Positions 32,199-40,762 of a stretch of 64,000 nt of DNA are shown piece after piece. Every line of letters begins with the position of its first letter. The stretch's first letter is position 1. The position numbers and the translations under genes are program-made. The notes under the pieces are model-generated. The model did not search any database. It was not told the origin of the DNA and saw only the letters and a program-made list of their open reading frames with translations. Origin of the DNA: Flavobacterium algicola (GTDB lineage: Bacteria > Bacteroidota > Bacteroidia > Flavobacteriales > Flavobacteriaceae); NCBI RefSeq assembly GCF_022399565.1, contig NZ_JAJTUT010000004.1, positions 178,956 through 242,955 on the forward strand, in the 5' to 3' direction.

Positions 32199-32597
32199 CT
32201 AATGTTTTTTATTACTTTTTTTGCTGTTATTCTTCTTGTTTTCCTTTTTATAAGCCTTGTATTGTTTTTTATGGCTGTCAAAATGCTGGTATGGTTTATC
32301 CCCTTTATAGCCTTTTAAAACTACTTTCTGACAGGAATTTATATCATACTTACTATAACGAGACGGTAGGTTTTTTGCGCGTACCCAACTGCTTCCATTT
32401 AAATAAATAAAGACTGAGGAGTGCGTATCGTAGTAAGCTTGTACCTCTGGGATGTAGTAATAATCAACCGTCGTATAACCTTCCGCTGGAGCCCAAGTAG
32501 GACGCGGGCCTATATTTACATTTACTGATACTTGCGATTGTACTGCACTTGATACAAAGAACAGAAGGCTAAGAGCTACTAATTTTAAAATTTTCAT
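32199..32597 (-). CDS. Small secreted basic protein, paralogue of neighbour
   Basis: 132 residues: signal peptide (LALLFFVSSAVQSQ-like), then VSVNVNIGPRPTWAPAEGY, YYYIPEVQAYYDTHSSVFIY, SSWVRAKNLPSRY, and a very Lys/Asn-rich tail (about residues 108-132). The pattern of NVNIG...W.P.GY...YY.PEV..YYD is shared over the whole length with the next gene, so they are tandem duplicates. The tail may bind nucleic acid, polysaccharide or acidic surfaces. The family is unknown to me beyond flavobacterial secreted proteins. Confidence 0.8.
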   Translation of the reverse strand: MKILKLVALSLLFFVSSAVQSQVSVNVNIGPRPTWAPAEGYTTVDYYYIPEVQAYYDTHSSVFIYLNGSSWVRAKNLPSRYSKYDINSCQKVVLKGYKGDKPYQHFDSHKKQYKAYKKENKKNNSKKSNKKH

Positions 32598-32751
32598 GAT
32601 GATTATATTTAACTGTAAATATTAATTTGGGATATTTTTGGCACGATGGTAAGGTAGTCGTTAAGGGGCCTAATTCAATCATTTTTTGATTATCTATAAT
32701 TTTATAATAACTACAAAAACTAGGTTGAATCACTTCTCATTAGGTATAAAA

Positions 32752-32776
32752 AAAGGAGCATGTAAAATGCTCCTTT
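32752..32776 (-). terminator. Terminator of the second basic protein
   Basis: Stem AAAGGAGCA / TGCTCCTTT with a 7-base loop, T-rich on the minus-strand side. Confidence 0.75.
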
Positions 32777-32805
32777 GTAAATCACCGCTTTAAATAGTAA
32801 AGCTA

Positions 32806-33252
32806 TTAATGTTTGTTTTTGTATTTTTTACTATTCCCTTTTTTGTGATCATTTTTATCATAATATTTATCATGATAATTGTGTTTGCTGTTTTTTTCTA
32901 CATAAGCAACACGTTGCTGTGGTTTGTGATAATTATAAGACTCATAAGGACGGCTTCCTCTATAACCATTTAATGCAACGATACGGGAATGATTTAAATT
33001 TACATTTCTATATTGGTAAGGTACATTTCTAGATCGTACCCAATTGTTTCCATTTTGGTAAACATAAACTGAAGAACGAGTATCATAATAAGCATGTACT
33101 TCGGGTACATAGTAAAACCCAACATTAGCATACCCCTGAGTAGGAGCCCAAACAGGACGACTACCGATATTTACATTTAGAGATACTTGTGCTTCAACTG
33201 AACTTGATACTACTAATAAGATTCCAACGGCTAATAATTTTAATGTTCTCAT
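32806..33252 (-). CDS. Small secreted basic protein, paralogue of neighbour
   Basis: 148 residues with the same design as the gene 208 bp downstream: signal (LLAVGILLVVSSSVEA), NVNIGSRPVWAPTQGY, FYYVPEVHAYYDTRSSVYVY, NNWVRSRNVPYQY, then a His/Lys/Tyr-rich tail (KHNYHDKYYDKNDHKKGN) that might bind metal. Each copy has its own terminator, so they are separate transcripts. Function is unknown. Confidence 0.8.
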   Translation of the reverse strand: MRTLKLLAVGILLVVSSSVEAQVSLNVNIGSRPVWAPTQGYANVGFYYVPEVHAYYDTRSSVYVYQNGNNWVRSRNVPYQYRNVNLNHSRIVALNGYRGSRPYESYNYHKPQQRVAYVEKNSKHNYHDKYYDKNDHKKGNSKKYKNKH

Positions 33253-33483
33253 AATTCCTATATTTTAAATTGTTTTTATTTCAATGTCATTGTTGCTAAG
33301 ATATTTTCAACAACTGTGCCAAAGCAATAGTATAGTCTTTGATGAGTGGTAATTCAGAGTGCTGTCTTTCGTTTTAAGAGTCAGTATATTAGACGGTTAT
33401 CAATTTTTAAAATTAAAGAATATTTTATTCAAATTTCAGTTTTTAGATTGATTATGTATTTAGTTTATTTCAATTTGGGCATA

Positions 33484-33519
33484 AAAAAACTACCAAAATT
33501 AATCCGTTTGGTAGTTTTA
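33484..33519 (-). terminator. Terminator of the dnaX transcript
   Basis: Stem AAAACTACCAAA / TTTGGTAGTTTT, with seven T following on the minus strand. Confidence 0.85.
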
Positions 33520-33545
33520 AAAATTACAAAATCTTATTTTAATTA

Positions 33546-34127
33546 TTACGCATTCACATCAAGACCAAAAGTGTTACGTAAGATTTCGATATTAGGATTG
33601 ATTTCAAACAAACGGTTGTAACGGTCTTGGTCATTTAGGTTGCGTTTACTTTGCATGGTCTCGTTGACTATTACTTCAATATTAATATCATGGTTATGCA
33701 AATGACCTCGCAAATGACCTAGGAGTCCGATTTTTTCACTCTCAAAATCAAGTTTGGAACCTTCGTTTGGTAATTCGATAGTGATATTGGCAGTGCCTTG
33801 AAGTTTGGGATCATTGATCATAAGTAATGATTCCATGATACGGTAACCTTTATTCCCTAGTTTTTTAGCGTAATTATTCCATTGAATTAGCATCTCCGTT
33901 TCTGTAAAGGGTTCTGTAGGTAATACAGTATGATTGACTGGTTTTACGAAGTTTTTACTACTTTCAACTAATGCTTTTTTTGCACGTATACTGGCTAAAG
34001 AGAATGCAGACACATTAGGTCCATCAAAATTGGGCGTTTCTTTTACAATTGGGGTAACTGGTGGTGCTATAGGCATATCTACCGGAGCAGAAACCGTCTT
34101 TGATTCCTCAATTGTTGCTTTGGACAT
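33546..34127 (-). CDS. dnaX: C-terminal part of DnaX (tau extension), reached by -1 shift
   Basis: This frame continues dnaX one base back: from the run of ten A the -1 frame stays open through KVESYIIPPTYFRKRDYSIADQ into MSKATIEESK and to the stop. The segment resembles tau C-termini: a Pro-rich linker (APVDMPIAPPVTPIVKETP), then a folded domain with TETEMLIQWNNYAKKLGNKG and RGHLHNHDINIEVIV. No convincing start or ribosome site precedes the first ATG. I believe it is translated as part of a longer DnaX rather than as its own protein; the tau tail binds DnaB/DnaE in other bacteria. A separate internal start is less likely. Confidence 0.75.
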   Translation of the reverse strand: MSKATIEESKTVSAPVDMPIAPPVTPIVKETPNFDGPNVSAFSLASIRAKKALVESSKNFVKPVNHTVLPTEPFTETEMLIQWNNYAKKLGNKGYRIMESLLMINDPKLQGTANITIELPNEGSKLDFESEKIGLLGHLRGHLHNHDINIEVIVNETMQSKRNLNDQDRYNRLFEINPNIEILRNTFGLDVNA

Positions 34128-34177
34128 CGTTTGATCTGCAATCGAGTAATCTCTTTTTCTAAAATAAGTTGGAGGAA

Positions 34178-35263
34178 TTATGTATGACTCAACTTTTTTT
34201 TTTCTCCATCATAAGTGATAGAGGCGAGTTGCATTAAGCAAAGTTCAACAAGTAAACGTTGGTTTTGGCTCAACTTATATTTTAGATCACAATCATTCGC
34301 AATGGCAATTCCTTTCAATAAAAAATCAGCTTCGCATTTCTGCGCTTGTACGCCATAAAGTTTTTGAGCTTGTTCTCCTGCTTCTAGTAAAACTAATGTA
34401 GCGGGTGTTTTGCTTACCAATAAATCTCTAAAGTGACTAGCTAGTCCAGAAACAAAATGATGTGCATCAAAGCCTTTTGCTAAAATAGCATCAAAAGCAA
34501 TTAGTAAATCAGGAATTTTATTCTCGATAATTAAATCGGTAATATTTATATATGTTTCGTAATCAAGAACATTCAAATTCTCGGTTACAGCTTGACGTGT
34601 CAAATTATTTCCGCAATAGGAAACAACGCGGTCAAAAATGGACAAGGCATCGCGCATCGCACCATCGGCTTTCTGAGCAATGATGTGTAAAGCATCATCT
34701 TCAAAAGTGATTCCCTGACTTGTAGCTACTTCTCCCAAATGTTCTTTGGCATCTTTAACAGTAATTCTTTTGAAATCAAATATCTGGCAACGAGATAGTA
34801 TGGTCGGAATAATTTTGTGCTTTTCAGTAGTTGCCAATATAAAAATGGCATGCTTTGGCGGTTCTTCCAATGTTTTCAAGAAAGCATTAAAAGCTGCAGA
34901 TGAAAGCATGTGCACCTCATCGATAATGTATACTTTATATTTTCCTGTTTGCGGAGGTATTCTCACTTGGTCAATTAAGTTTCGAATATCATCTACAGAA
35001 TTGTTTGAGGCAGCATCTAGTTCAAATACATTAAAAGAGAAATCTTCCTCTAAATCATCATAACCAGGTTGATTGATTTTTCGAGCCAAAATTCTGGCGC
35101 AAGTCGTTTTTCCCACTCCTCTAGGACCGGTAAATAATAATGCCGAAGCCAAGTGATTGTTTTCTATGGCATTTAGTAAAGTATTGGTAATAGCTTTTTG
35201 TCCCACAACATCTTTAAATGTTTGAGGACGGTATTTTCTAGCCGATACGATAAATTGTTCCAT
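34178..35263 (-). CDS. dnaX: DNA polymerase III clamp-loader subunit gamma/tau
   Basis: 361 residues ending in DGEKKKLSHT. AAA+ clamp-loader core: Walker A LLFTGPRGVGKTTCARIL at about 40-57, VYIIDEVHMLSSAAFNAFLK (Walker B) and LATTEKHKIIPTILSRCQIFDF (sensor 1, arginine). The usual zinc cysteines of DnaX are missing (NQPGYDDLEEDFSFNVFELDA), as in other Bacteroidota copies I recall. The frame stops right after a run of ten A, a slippery place, so this is the gamma-like short form and the open -1 frame beyond it makes a tau-like long form. Without slippage the tau tail would be lost. It belongs to the replisome. Confidence 0.93.
   Translation of the reverse strand: MEQFIVSARKYRPQTFKDVVGQKAITNTLLNAIENNHLASALLFTGPRGVGKTTCARILARKINQPGYDDLEEDFSFNVFELDAASNNSVDDIRNLIDQVRIPPQTGKYKVYIIDEVHMLSSAAFNAFLKTLEEPPKHAIFILATTEKHKIIPTILSRCQIFDFKRITVKDAKEHLGEVATSQGITFEDDALHIIAQKADGAMRDALSIFDRVVSYCGNNLTRQAVTENLNVLDYETYINITDLIIENKIPDLLIAFDAILAKGFDAHHFVSGLASHFRDLLVSKTPATLVLLEAGEQAQKLYGVQAQKCEADFLLKGIAIANDCDLKYKLSQNQRLLVELCLMQLASITYDGEKKKLSHT
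34194..34203 (-). promoter_or_regulatory. Slippery A10 run in dnaX
   Basis: On the coding strand GGAG is followed by ten A and GTTGAG. The zero frame ends 8 codons into the run region (TAA), the -1 frame runs on for about 215 codons. A weak hairpin AAGTTG / CAACTT with an 18-base loop overlaps the 3' side. Thermus dnaX uses a run of nine A for transcriptional slippage; E. coli uses AAAAAAG. Confidence 0.6.
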
Positions 35264-35621
35264 AGTTTTCTGTATTCGAAAGCAAATATAAGATTAGAAT
35301 AATCATTTACAAAATTTATCTGCAGCTGTATTTTACTCAAGCCAAACAATGTTGTTATTTTCAGAAATAGTAAAGAAGCAGAATACTATTTTTCACAGTA
35401 TTTGTAGTAGCAGAACATTATCCAAATTTGTGTTTGATATTACAAGACAAGATAGTGAAAATATAAAATGAAGTGGTCAAATTTGTAGTGCGATTTTTAT
35501 TCTACGCATCTAATTTATTATGCAGGATAGCAACTTAAATGCAGTAGTCTAGTAAAAAAATCAAAAAGTATTTTGAACCGAAAATTGATATGTTATATTT
35601 GCTTACCAATCAATTACAGTC
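35264..35621. other. Intergenic region between dnaX and the MutS-like gene
   Basis: AT-rich spacer of two divergent genes without a coding frame. It holds the promoter of the MutS-like gene at the right end; the dnaX promoter is not clear. Confidence 0.55.
35572..35601 (+). promoter_or_regulatory. Promoter of the MutS-like gene
   Basis: -33 TTTG (35572-35575), 18-bp spacer, -7 TATATTTG (35594-35601), 20 bp before the ATG. A full consensus match in both boxes. Confidence 0.7.
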
Positions 35622-37394
35622 ATGACGATATATCATTCGAAAAAAGCAGGTTTAGAAAGCAGTCTTAAGGCATTAAATGCAAAATACAGTACTATAAGTT
35701 TATTGCGATTGTTAACTATTCTATTATTTATGGGAAGTTTGTACTTCTACATGCAAAATAGCCAAGTTTTGTATATTGTTCTAGCAGTAGTGTTTTTTAT
35801 AGGATTTGTTTTTTTAATGAGAATTCATTCTAAACTACAATTTGAAAGAAAATTTCAAGAGGCCTTACTGACAATAAATGGTAATGAAATTGATTTTCTG
35901 GAAAATAAAAAGCTTCCTTTTGAAAATGGTATAGAGTTCAATGATTTTAGTCATCCGTATGCTTATGATTTGGATATCTTTGGTAAACACTCACTTTTTC
36001 AAAATCTAAATCGTACCGCGACTTATATTGGTAAAAAAACCTTAGCCAATCAATTGTTAAATGTGGCTTCTGTAGAAGTTATAAAGCAGAACCAAGAAGC
36101 AGTTAAAGAGCTAAGTCAAAAATTAGATTGGAGACAGGAGTTTTCTGCTTTTGCTAAAATTACAAATGACAGTCATTCAAGTTACAGTGAATTGCTTAAG
36201 TGGAATAAATTTAATAGTGAAGCCTTTCCACGTTGGGCTGTGCTATTTTCTATTATAAGTCCAATAATTTTGGGCGGTCTTTTTATAACTTATTTAATTA
36301 CGTCTAACACCGTTTTGATTAATAGCTTATCCTATCTGTTTGTCATTAATTTAATTGTTTTAGGAAATTTCATGAAGCGAATTAAAATTGAGATAGCCAA
36401 TTCAGATAATATTGATAGCATTATTAATCAGTACAGCTTACTACTGCAAAAGATAGAAAATGAATCATTTCACTCGGATAAACTAAAAAGTTTACAAGAA
36501 AAACTGACTTTCAAAACAGAAAACGCAAGTGTACATTTGAAGAAATTATCAGGTCTTTTTTCGAATAATGATACTATTGCCAATTTGGTTACCGCTGTAT
36601 TATTTAATGGTACATTTCTGTTCAATCTTCATGTATTGAAAAGGTTGATTCAGTGGAAGAGAGAGCATGCAGATGCGCTTGAAGAATGGTTAGAAATTAT
36701 AGGAGAGGTCGAAGCTTTAAACAGTTTAGCGAATTTTGCCTACAATAATCCTGATTTTATATATCCAACATTAAATTCTAATTTTCAAATTCAATTTAAG
36801 GATCTTAGCCATCCTTTATTAAGCATTAAAACAAGAATTGGTAATGATGTGACTTTTAATCCTCAATCATTTATGATCTTAACAGGTTCGAATATGTCTG
36901 GTAAAAGTACATTTTTAAGGAGTTTGGGGGTTAATATGGTTTTGTCTGGAATTGGTTCAGTTGTGTGTGCTACAGAGGCAAACGTTCATCCCTTACCAGT
37001 ATTGGTGACGATGCGACTGTCAGATTCTTTGACCGATAGTGAATCTTATTTTTACGCAGAGATCAAACGTTTAAAACAAATTATGGATGCGTTAGAAGGT
37101 AAGCCAGCCTTTGTTTTACTTGATGAGATATTAAGAGGGACTAACTCTGATGACAAGCGTAATGGAACGATAGAAGTAGTTAAGAAAGTAATTGCTCAAA
37201 AGGCATTTGGAGCAATCGCAACTCATGATATCGAAGTGTGTTTGACTACTAATGATTATCCTGATACCTTAATTAATAAATGTTTTGAGGTCGAAATTGT
37301 TAATAATGATCTTCATTTTGACTACAAACTTAGAGATGGTATTTGTCGAAATAAAAGTGCTTCCTTTTTAATGAAAAAAATGGGAGTTATTTAG
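35622..37394 (+). CDS. Membrane-anchored MutS-like ATPase
   Basis: 590 residues. Two hydrophobic helices near the N-terminus (about 27-45 and 50-68: LLRLLTILLFMGSLYFY, VLYIVLAVVFFIGFVFL), another pair about 205-245, a helical lever region, and a C-terminal MutS ATPase domain: LTGSNMSGKSTFLRSLG (Walker A, about 420-436), FVLLDEILRGTNSDDKRNG (Walker B and the switch region) and AIATHDIEVC. The mismatch-binding N-terminal domain of MutS and the Smr domain of MutS2 are both absent. Such MutS-like membrane proteins occur in Bacteroidota; their role is unknown, so a mismatch-repair label would be wrong. It has its own promoter. Confidence 0.9.
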   Translation: MTIYHSKKAGLESSLKALNAKYSTISLLRLLTILLFMGSLYFYMQNSQVLYIVLAVVFFIGFVFLMRIHSKLQFERKFQEALLTINGNEIDFLENKKLPFENGIEFNDFSHPYAYDLDIFGKHSLFQNLNRTATYIGKKTLANQLLNVASVEVIKQNQEAVKELSQKLDWRQEFSAFAKITNDSHSSYSELLKWNKFNSEAFPRWAVLFSIISPIILGGLFITYLITSNTVLINSLSYLFVINLIVLGNFMKRIKIEIANSDNIDSIINQYSLLLQKIENESFHSDKLKSLQEKLTFKTENASVHLKKLSGLFSNNDTIANLVTAVLFNGTFLFNLHVLKRLIQWKREHADALEEWLEIIGEVEALNSLANFAYNNPDFIYPTLNSNFQIQFKDLSHPLLSIKTRIGNDVTFNPQSFMILTGSNMSGKSTFLRSLGVNMVLSGIGSVVCATEANVHPLPVLVTMRLSDSLTDSESYFYAEIKRLKQIMDALEGKPAFVLLDEILRGTNSDDKRNGTIEVVKKVIAQKAFGAIATHDIEVCLTTNDYPDTLINKCFEVEIVNNDLHFDYKLRDGICRNKSASFLMKKMGVI

Positions 37395-37437
37395 GATTGA
37401 AAAATAAACATCCTAAAATCAACTAATCTTTCTGGCT

Positions 37438-37550
37438 AGCCGAGATAGAAGTGGTATCCTTGTTTGATTTAATTTTTCGGGGGTTAAATCCCGAAAAGGT
37501 GAACCAAAAAAGATACAGCGTCCCGAAGCTTCGGGAGCAGGAACAATAGT
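37438..37550. repeat. Structured intergenic repeat element
   Basis: Starts AGCCGAGATAGAAGTGG, ends GGAGCAGGAACAATAG. A hairpin TTTTCGGG / CCCGAAAA (about 37474-37497) and a perfect 16-base palindrome TCCCGAAGCTTCGGGA (37521-37536) lie within. I recall similar words (GATAGAAGCGG...GATACAGCG...GCAGGAACA) between many flavobacterial genes, suggesting a dispersed repeat or small RNA family; not verified. Confidence 0.5.
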
Positions 37551-37612
37551 TACTGAAAATGCTGAATCTTCCACTCCTTAAAAAAAGTAAAAGCTGAAAT
37601 TATTGAGCAAAA

Positions 37613-37647
37613 AAAAACCGCATATCCATATGGAAATAGCGGTTTTT
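37613..37647 (-). terminator. Terminator near dnaN
   Basis: Stem AAAAACCGC / GCGGTTTTT with a further palindrome CCATATGG inside. T runs on both strands; it would end the MutS-like gene and the minus-strand dnaN transcript. Confidence 0.75.
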
Positions 37648-37764
37648 CTAAATATAAAAAATGGTTGGTTAATAGCTCTTTTGTTCTACAATAATAAGTA
37701 TAATTATCGTGTTTACAAAATATTACCCAATTAAATAATATATCAATATTAAATTAAGGTTAAA

Positions 37765-38883
37765 TTAGCTATTAAGCATTACTGGCATAACCAACATAGT
37801 AACTGTTTCTCCTTCTTCAAGACCATCTACAGGCGTCAAAATACCTGCTCTGTTTGGTAATGACATTTCAAGCATAATCATATCTGACTGTAAATTGGTC
37901 AACATTTCGGTCAAGAAACGAGAGTTAAATCCAATTTGCATGTCGTCTCCTTGATAATCACAAGTTAAACGCTCCTCAGCTTTATTAGAGTAATCGATAT
38001 CTTCTGCAGATACATTTAGCTCAGCACCAGCAATTTTTAATCGAATTTGGTGTGTTGTTTTGTTAGAGAAAATTGCTACACGACGTACAGAACTCAAAAA
38101 CTGAGAGCGGTCTATCATTAATTTGTTTGGATTTTCTTTTGGTATTACAGCTTCGTAATTCGGATATTTTCCATCAATCAAACGACACATTAAATTGTAG
38201 TTATCAAAAGTGAAAGTAGCGTTAGAGTCGTTGTATTCGATTTTTACTTCAGCGTCAGACGTTGATAAGATATTTTTTAAGATAGTCAACGGTTTCTTTG
38301 GCATGATAAAATCAGCTACTTCAGATGCTTTTACATCGGTACGTGCATATTTTACTAGCTTGTGAGCATCAGTAGCAACAAAGATTAATCCTTCTGGAGA
38401 AAACTGGAAAAATACTCCAGACATTACTGGGCGCAAATCATCATTACCAGCAGCAAAAATCGTTTTACTGATTGCAGTTGCCAAAACTTCTGCAGGTACT
38501 AATGTTACAGAAGGCTCATCAAGATTTACCGATTTAGGAAATTCTGCTCCAGGTGCATACGCCAAAGCATATTTTCCAGAGTTAGAACTAATTTCGATAG
38601 TACTGTTTTCTTCAACTGTAAAAGTCAATGGTTGCTCAGGAAATGTTTTTAAGATTTCTAAAAGTAATTTTGCTGGTACTGCAACACTTCCTTGGCTTGT
38701 AGAATCAATTTCTAATGCTGCTGACATGGTAGTTTCCAAATCGGAAGCAGATACAGTCAATTCATTATTGTTTAATTCAAAAAGGAAATTATCCAAAATA
38801 GGTAACGTATTGTTACTGTTGATAACACTTCCTAAAACTTGTAATTGTTTTAATAAGTACGAACTCGATACTATAAATTTCAT
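37765..38883 (-). CDS. dnaN: DNA polymerase III beta subunit (sliding clamp)
   Basis: 372 residues of normal length, three repeated clamp domains. It opens MKFIVSSSYLLKQLQVLGSVI; FLFELNNNELTVSASDLET ends the first strand set, and LTFTVEENSTIEISSNSGKY, VLNPNKLMIDRSQFLSSVRRVAIFSN-type and the C-terminal MLVMPVMLNS are family marks. The last residues PVMLN form the hydrophobic pocket for clamp-binding motifs. It encircles DNA in the replisome. It is transcribed alone; its promoter lies about 150 bp upstream. Confidence 0.97.
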   Translation of the reverse strand: MKFIVSSSYLLKQLQVLGSVINSNNTLPILDNFLFELNNNELTVSASDLETTMSAALEIDSTSQGSVAVPAKLLLEILKTFPEQPLTFTVEENSTIEISSNSGKYALAYAPGAEFPKSVNLDEPSVTLVPAEVLATAISKTIFAAGNDDLRPVMSGVFFQFSPEGLIFVATDAHKLVKYARTDVKASEVADFIMPKKPLTILKNILSTSDAEVKIEYNDSNATFTFDNYNLMCRLIDGKYPNYEAVIPKENPNKLMIDRSQFLSSVRRVAIFSNKTTHQIRLKIAGAELNVSAEDIDYSNKAEERLTCDYQGDDMQIGFNSRFLTEMLTNLQSDMIMLEMSLPNRAGILTPVDGLEEGETVTMLVMPVMLNS

Positions 38884-39030
38884 ATGAAGATTATATTTGT
38901 TTTTTATTGTAATATGGTCGCCAATCTTTTTATTAATTTGGTTTCTTGAAACATGGCGATTTCATCTGTTATGCTTTATTTTTGAATTGTGTGTTCCAAA
39001 TTTGATTTGGATAAAATAGAATACATTTTA

Positions 39031-39038
39031 CAAATATA
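39031..39038 (-). promoter_or_regulatory. -7 element upstream of dnaN
   Basis: On the minus strand TATATTTG, an exact TAnnTTTG match, about 150 bp before the dnaN start; the -33 part is only TTTT. It would make a long leader. Confidence 0.4.
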
Positions 39039-39076
39039 TCGTAATCTAATTTAGTATTGAAAAATATTTATTAACA

Positions 39077-40762
39077 CTATTTGCTGTATTTCTTTTTCCG
39101 AATGTAGGTAAATGCAAACCCAAATACACCTAGTATTACAAGGGGAAGTCCTATGGTGAGGAGTTGCGTTTGAGTATACTTATCTGACACTTTGTTTTTG
39201 TCTAATAACGGCAAATCTAAATCCTTTGATCGAATGTTAATAAGTCCTGTGTCGTCTAGTAAGTAATTGACACAATTGAGCATAAAATCCTTATTGTCGT
39301 AAAGATTTCCAGATCGTTGATCAAATCCTAATTCTACAGGTGAACCATCTTTATCTAACTGATTTTTGATTAAATCTCCGTCTGAGATAACAATCATTTT
39401 ACTTGGTTTTGCAGACGTTTTAAAATCACTTTGTGTAAAAGCCAAAACGCGGTTTTCATAAACAGATTTAAAATTCCCTTCCAATAAAACACTCATAGGG
39501 ATATCACCAGTATTAATATAGTGATTTGGACTCGTTTCTTCACTAACCATGTTTAAGTTAATTTCCACGGGTGTTCCTATTTTTTTCGAATATTTGGATG
39601 ACTGTAATAAAACTACTTTTTTGATTCCGTTCTTTAGGGTATCAATAGAATTTGAAAAATCAAATTTGATACCCCCCAAGTTTTTCACGATAGGATGTTG
39701 ACTCTCAGGGTAAACCAAAGGGGCAAACTTCCAGTTAAAATCTTGGTATTGTGTTGCACTTCCTTGCTCACCAGTTGCTAGTTTAATGGGGCTACCCAAT
39801 TCATCTTTAACTAGATCAGGATTGATTCGGAAACCATATTTAAAAAACATATCATTTAAACCTAGATCTTTAGGGAAAGCTAGAGTTGCTCCTGCAGGAT
39901 TGTATAAGCTATCCATTTCAGCCGTTGCTTGATCAATCAGCCACAAACTTTTTCCGCCATTGATGATAAATTGATCCAGAACTTGCTTCTCGGCATCAGA
40001 GAAAGTTTCTGTAGGTTTGGCAATTATAGCAAGATCATATTTTTTTAGCGCTTCTAAGCTGTTTATAGGATTTGTTGCAACTGAGTCTAATGTAAATGGG
40101 CCAATATGATAACTCTCTCTTATTTGCAATAAGAATTTTGCCATTCTTATATCTTGCAACTCTCCATTACCTTTTATTACTGCAATTTTCTTTTGCTTGT
40201 CAACCGTGACTTTATTTAATGCATCTGCAATCGAAAATTCCAAGTGTTGTACTGATCCAATCACTTTTTCAGTGGTTGATGCACCCATAATATTTTTTAA
40301 CAGCGGAATATTAACTTCTTTATTTTTGTAATAAGCAATCGCCCAAGGAAATACCATGGCTTGTGATTGCTTTCCTTTGTCATCTACAGTTATGTTAACA
40401 GGAGTTAACCCCTTTGAATAAAGTGACTTAATATTGTCCATACTATCATCTTCATTCTCTAATGGATCAATGAATTCAAAATTGATGTTCTTATTATAAG
40501 CTTCGAACTCCTCCAATAATTGTCTTGTCTCTTGTTGAAGACGTTTGAATTCTGCAGGCAAATCACCTTGCATGTAAACTTTAATAAATAAAGGTTCATT
40601 TACTTGGCTTACAATCTTTAATGATGTTGTCGATAGTGTGTAACGTTTGTCCTTGGTAAGATCAAAACGATGGAAAAAGAAACTTCCAAGTCCGTTTATA
40701 ACCAATAATAGTACAATAGTAAAAAGTACGGATTTTCTATTTTTATTGAGAGTGTAGCTCAT
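39077..40762 (-). CDS. gldG: Gliding motility ABC transporter component GldG
   Basis: 561 residues: one membrane helix near the N-terminus (SVLFTIVLLLVINGLGSFFF), a large periplasmic domain of the ABC_transp_aux type (LFIKVYMQGDLPAEFKRLQ, INFEFIDPLENED, and the GATase-like part LWLIDQATAEMDSLYN), and a C-terminal helix (LLTIGLPLVILGVFGFAFTYI) with basic end. GldG forms with GldF the membrane part of the GldAFG transporter needed for gliding in F. johnsoniae. The start overlaps the gldF stop by one base, and the two are co-transcribed with the methyltransferase gene. The ATPase gldA is not in this window. Confidence 0.92.
   Translation of the reverse strand: MSYTLNKNRKSVLFTIVLLLVINGLGSFFFHRFDLTKDKRYTLSTTSLKIVSQVNEPLFIKVYMQGDLPAEFKRLQQETRQLLEEFEAYNKNINFEFIDPLENEDDSMDNIKSLYSKGLTPVNITVDDKGKQSQAMVFPWAIAYYKNKEVNIPLLKNIMGASTTEKVIGSVQHLEFSIADALNKVTVDKQKKIAVIKGNGELQDIRMAKFLLQIRESYHIGPFTLDSVATNPINSLEALKKYDLAIIAKPTETFSDAEKQVLDQFIINGGKSLWLIDQATAEMDSLYNPAGATLAFPKDLGLNDMFFKYGFRINPDLVKDELGSPIKLATGEQGSATQYQDFNWKFAPLVYPESQHPIVKNLGGIKFDFSNSIDTLKNGIKKVVLLQSSKYSKKIGTPVEINLNMVSEETSPNHYINTGDIPMSVLLEGNFKSVYENRVLAFTQSDFKTSAKPSKMIVISDGDLIKNQLDKDGSPVELGFDQRSGNLYDNKDFMLNCVNYLLDDTGLINIRSKDLDLPLLDKNKVSDKYTQTQLLTIGLPLVILGVFGFAFTYIRKKKYSK

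Larger units (their letters stand above)
37395..37764. other. Intergenic region with structured repeat
   Basis: Gap between convergent genes. It holds a structured element (37438-37550) and the dnaN terminator (37613-37647). No coding frame. Confidence 0.6.

Noticed and set aside
35622..37394. MutS2 mismatch/recombination protein
   Set aside because: No Smr domain and clear membrane helices; only the ATPase domain is MutS-like.
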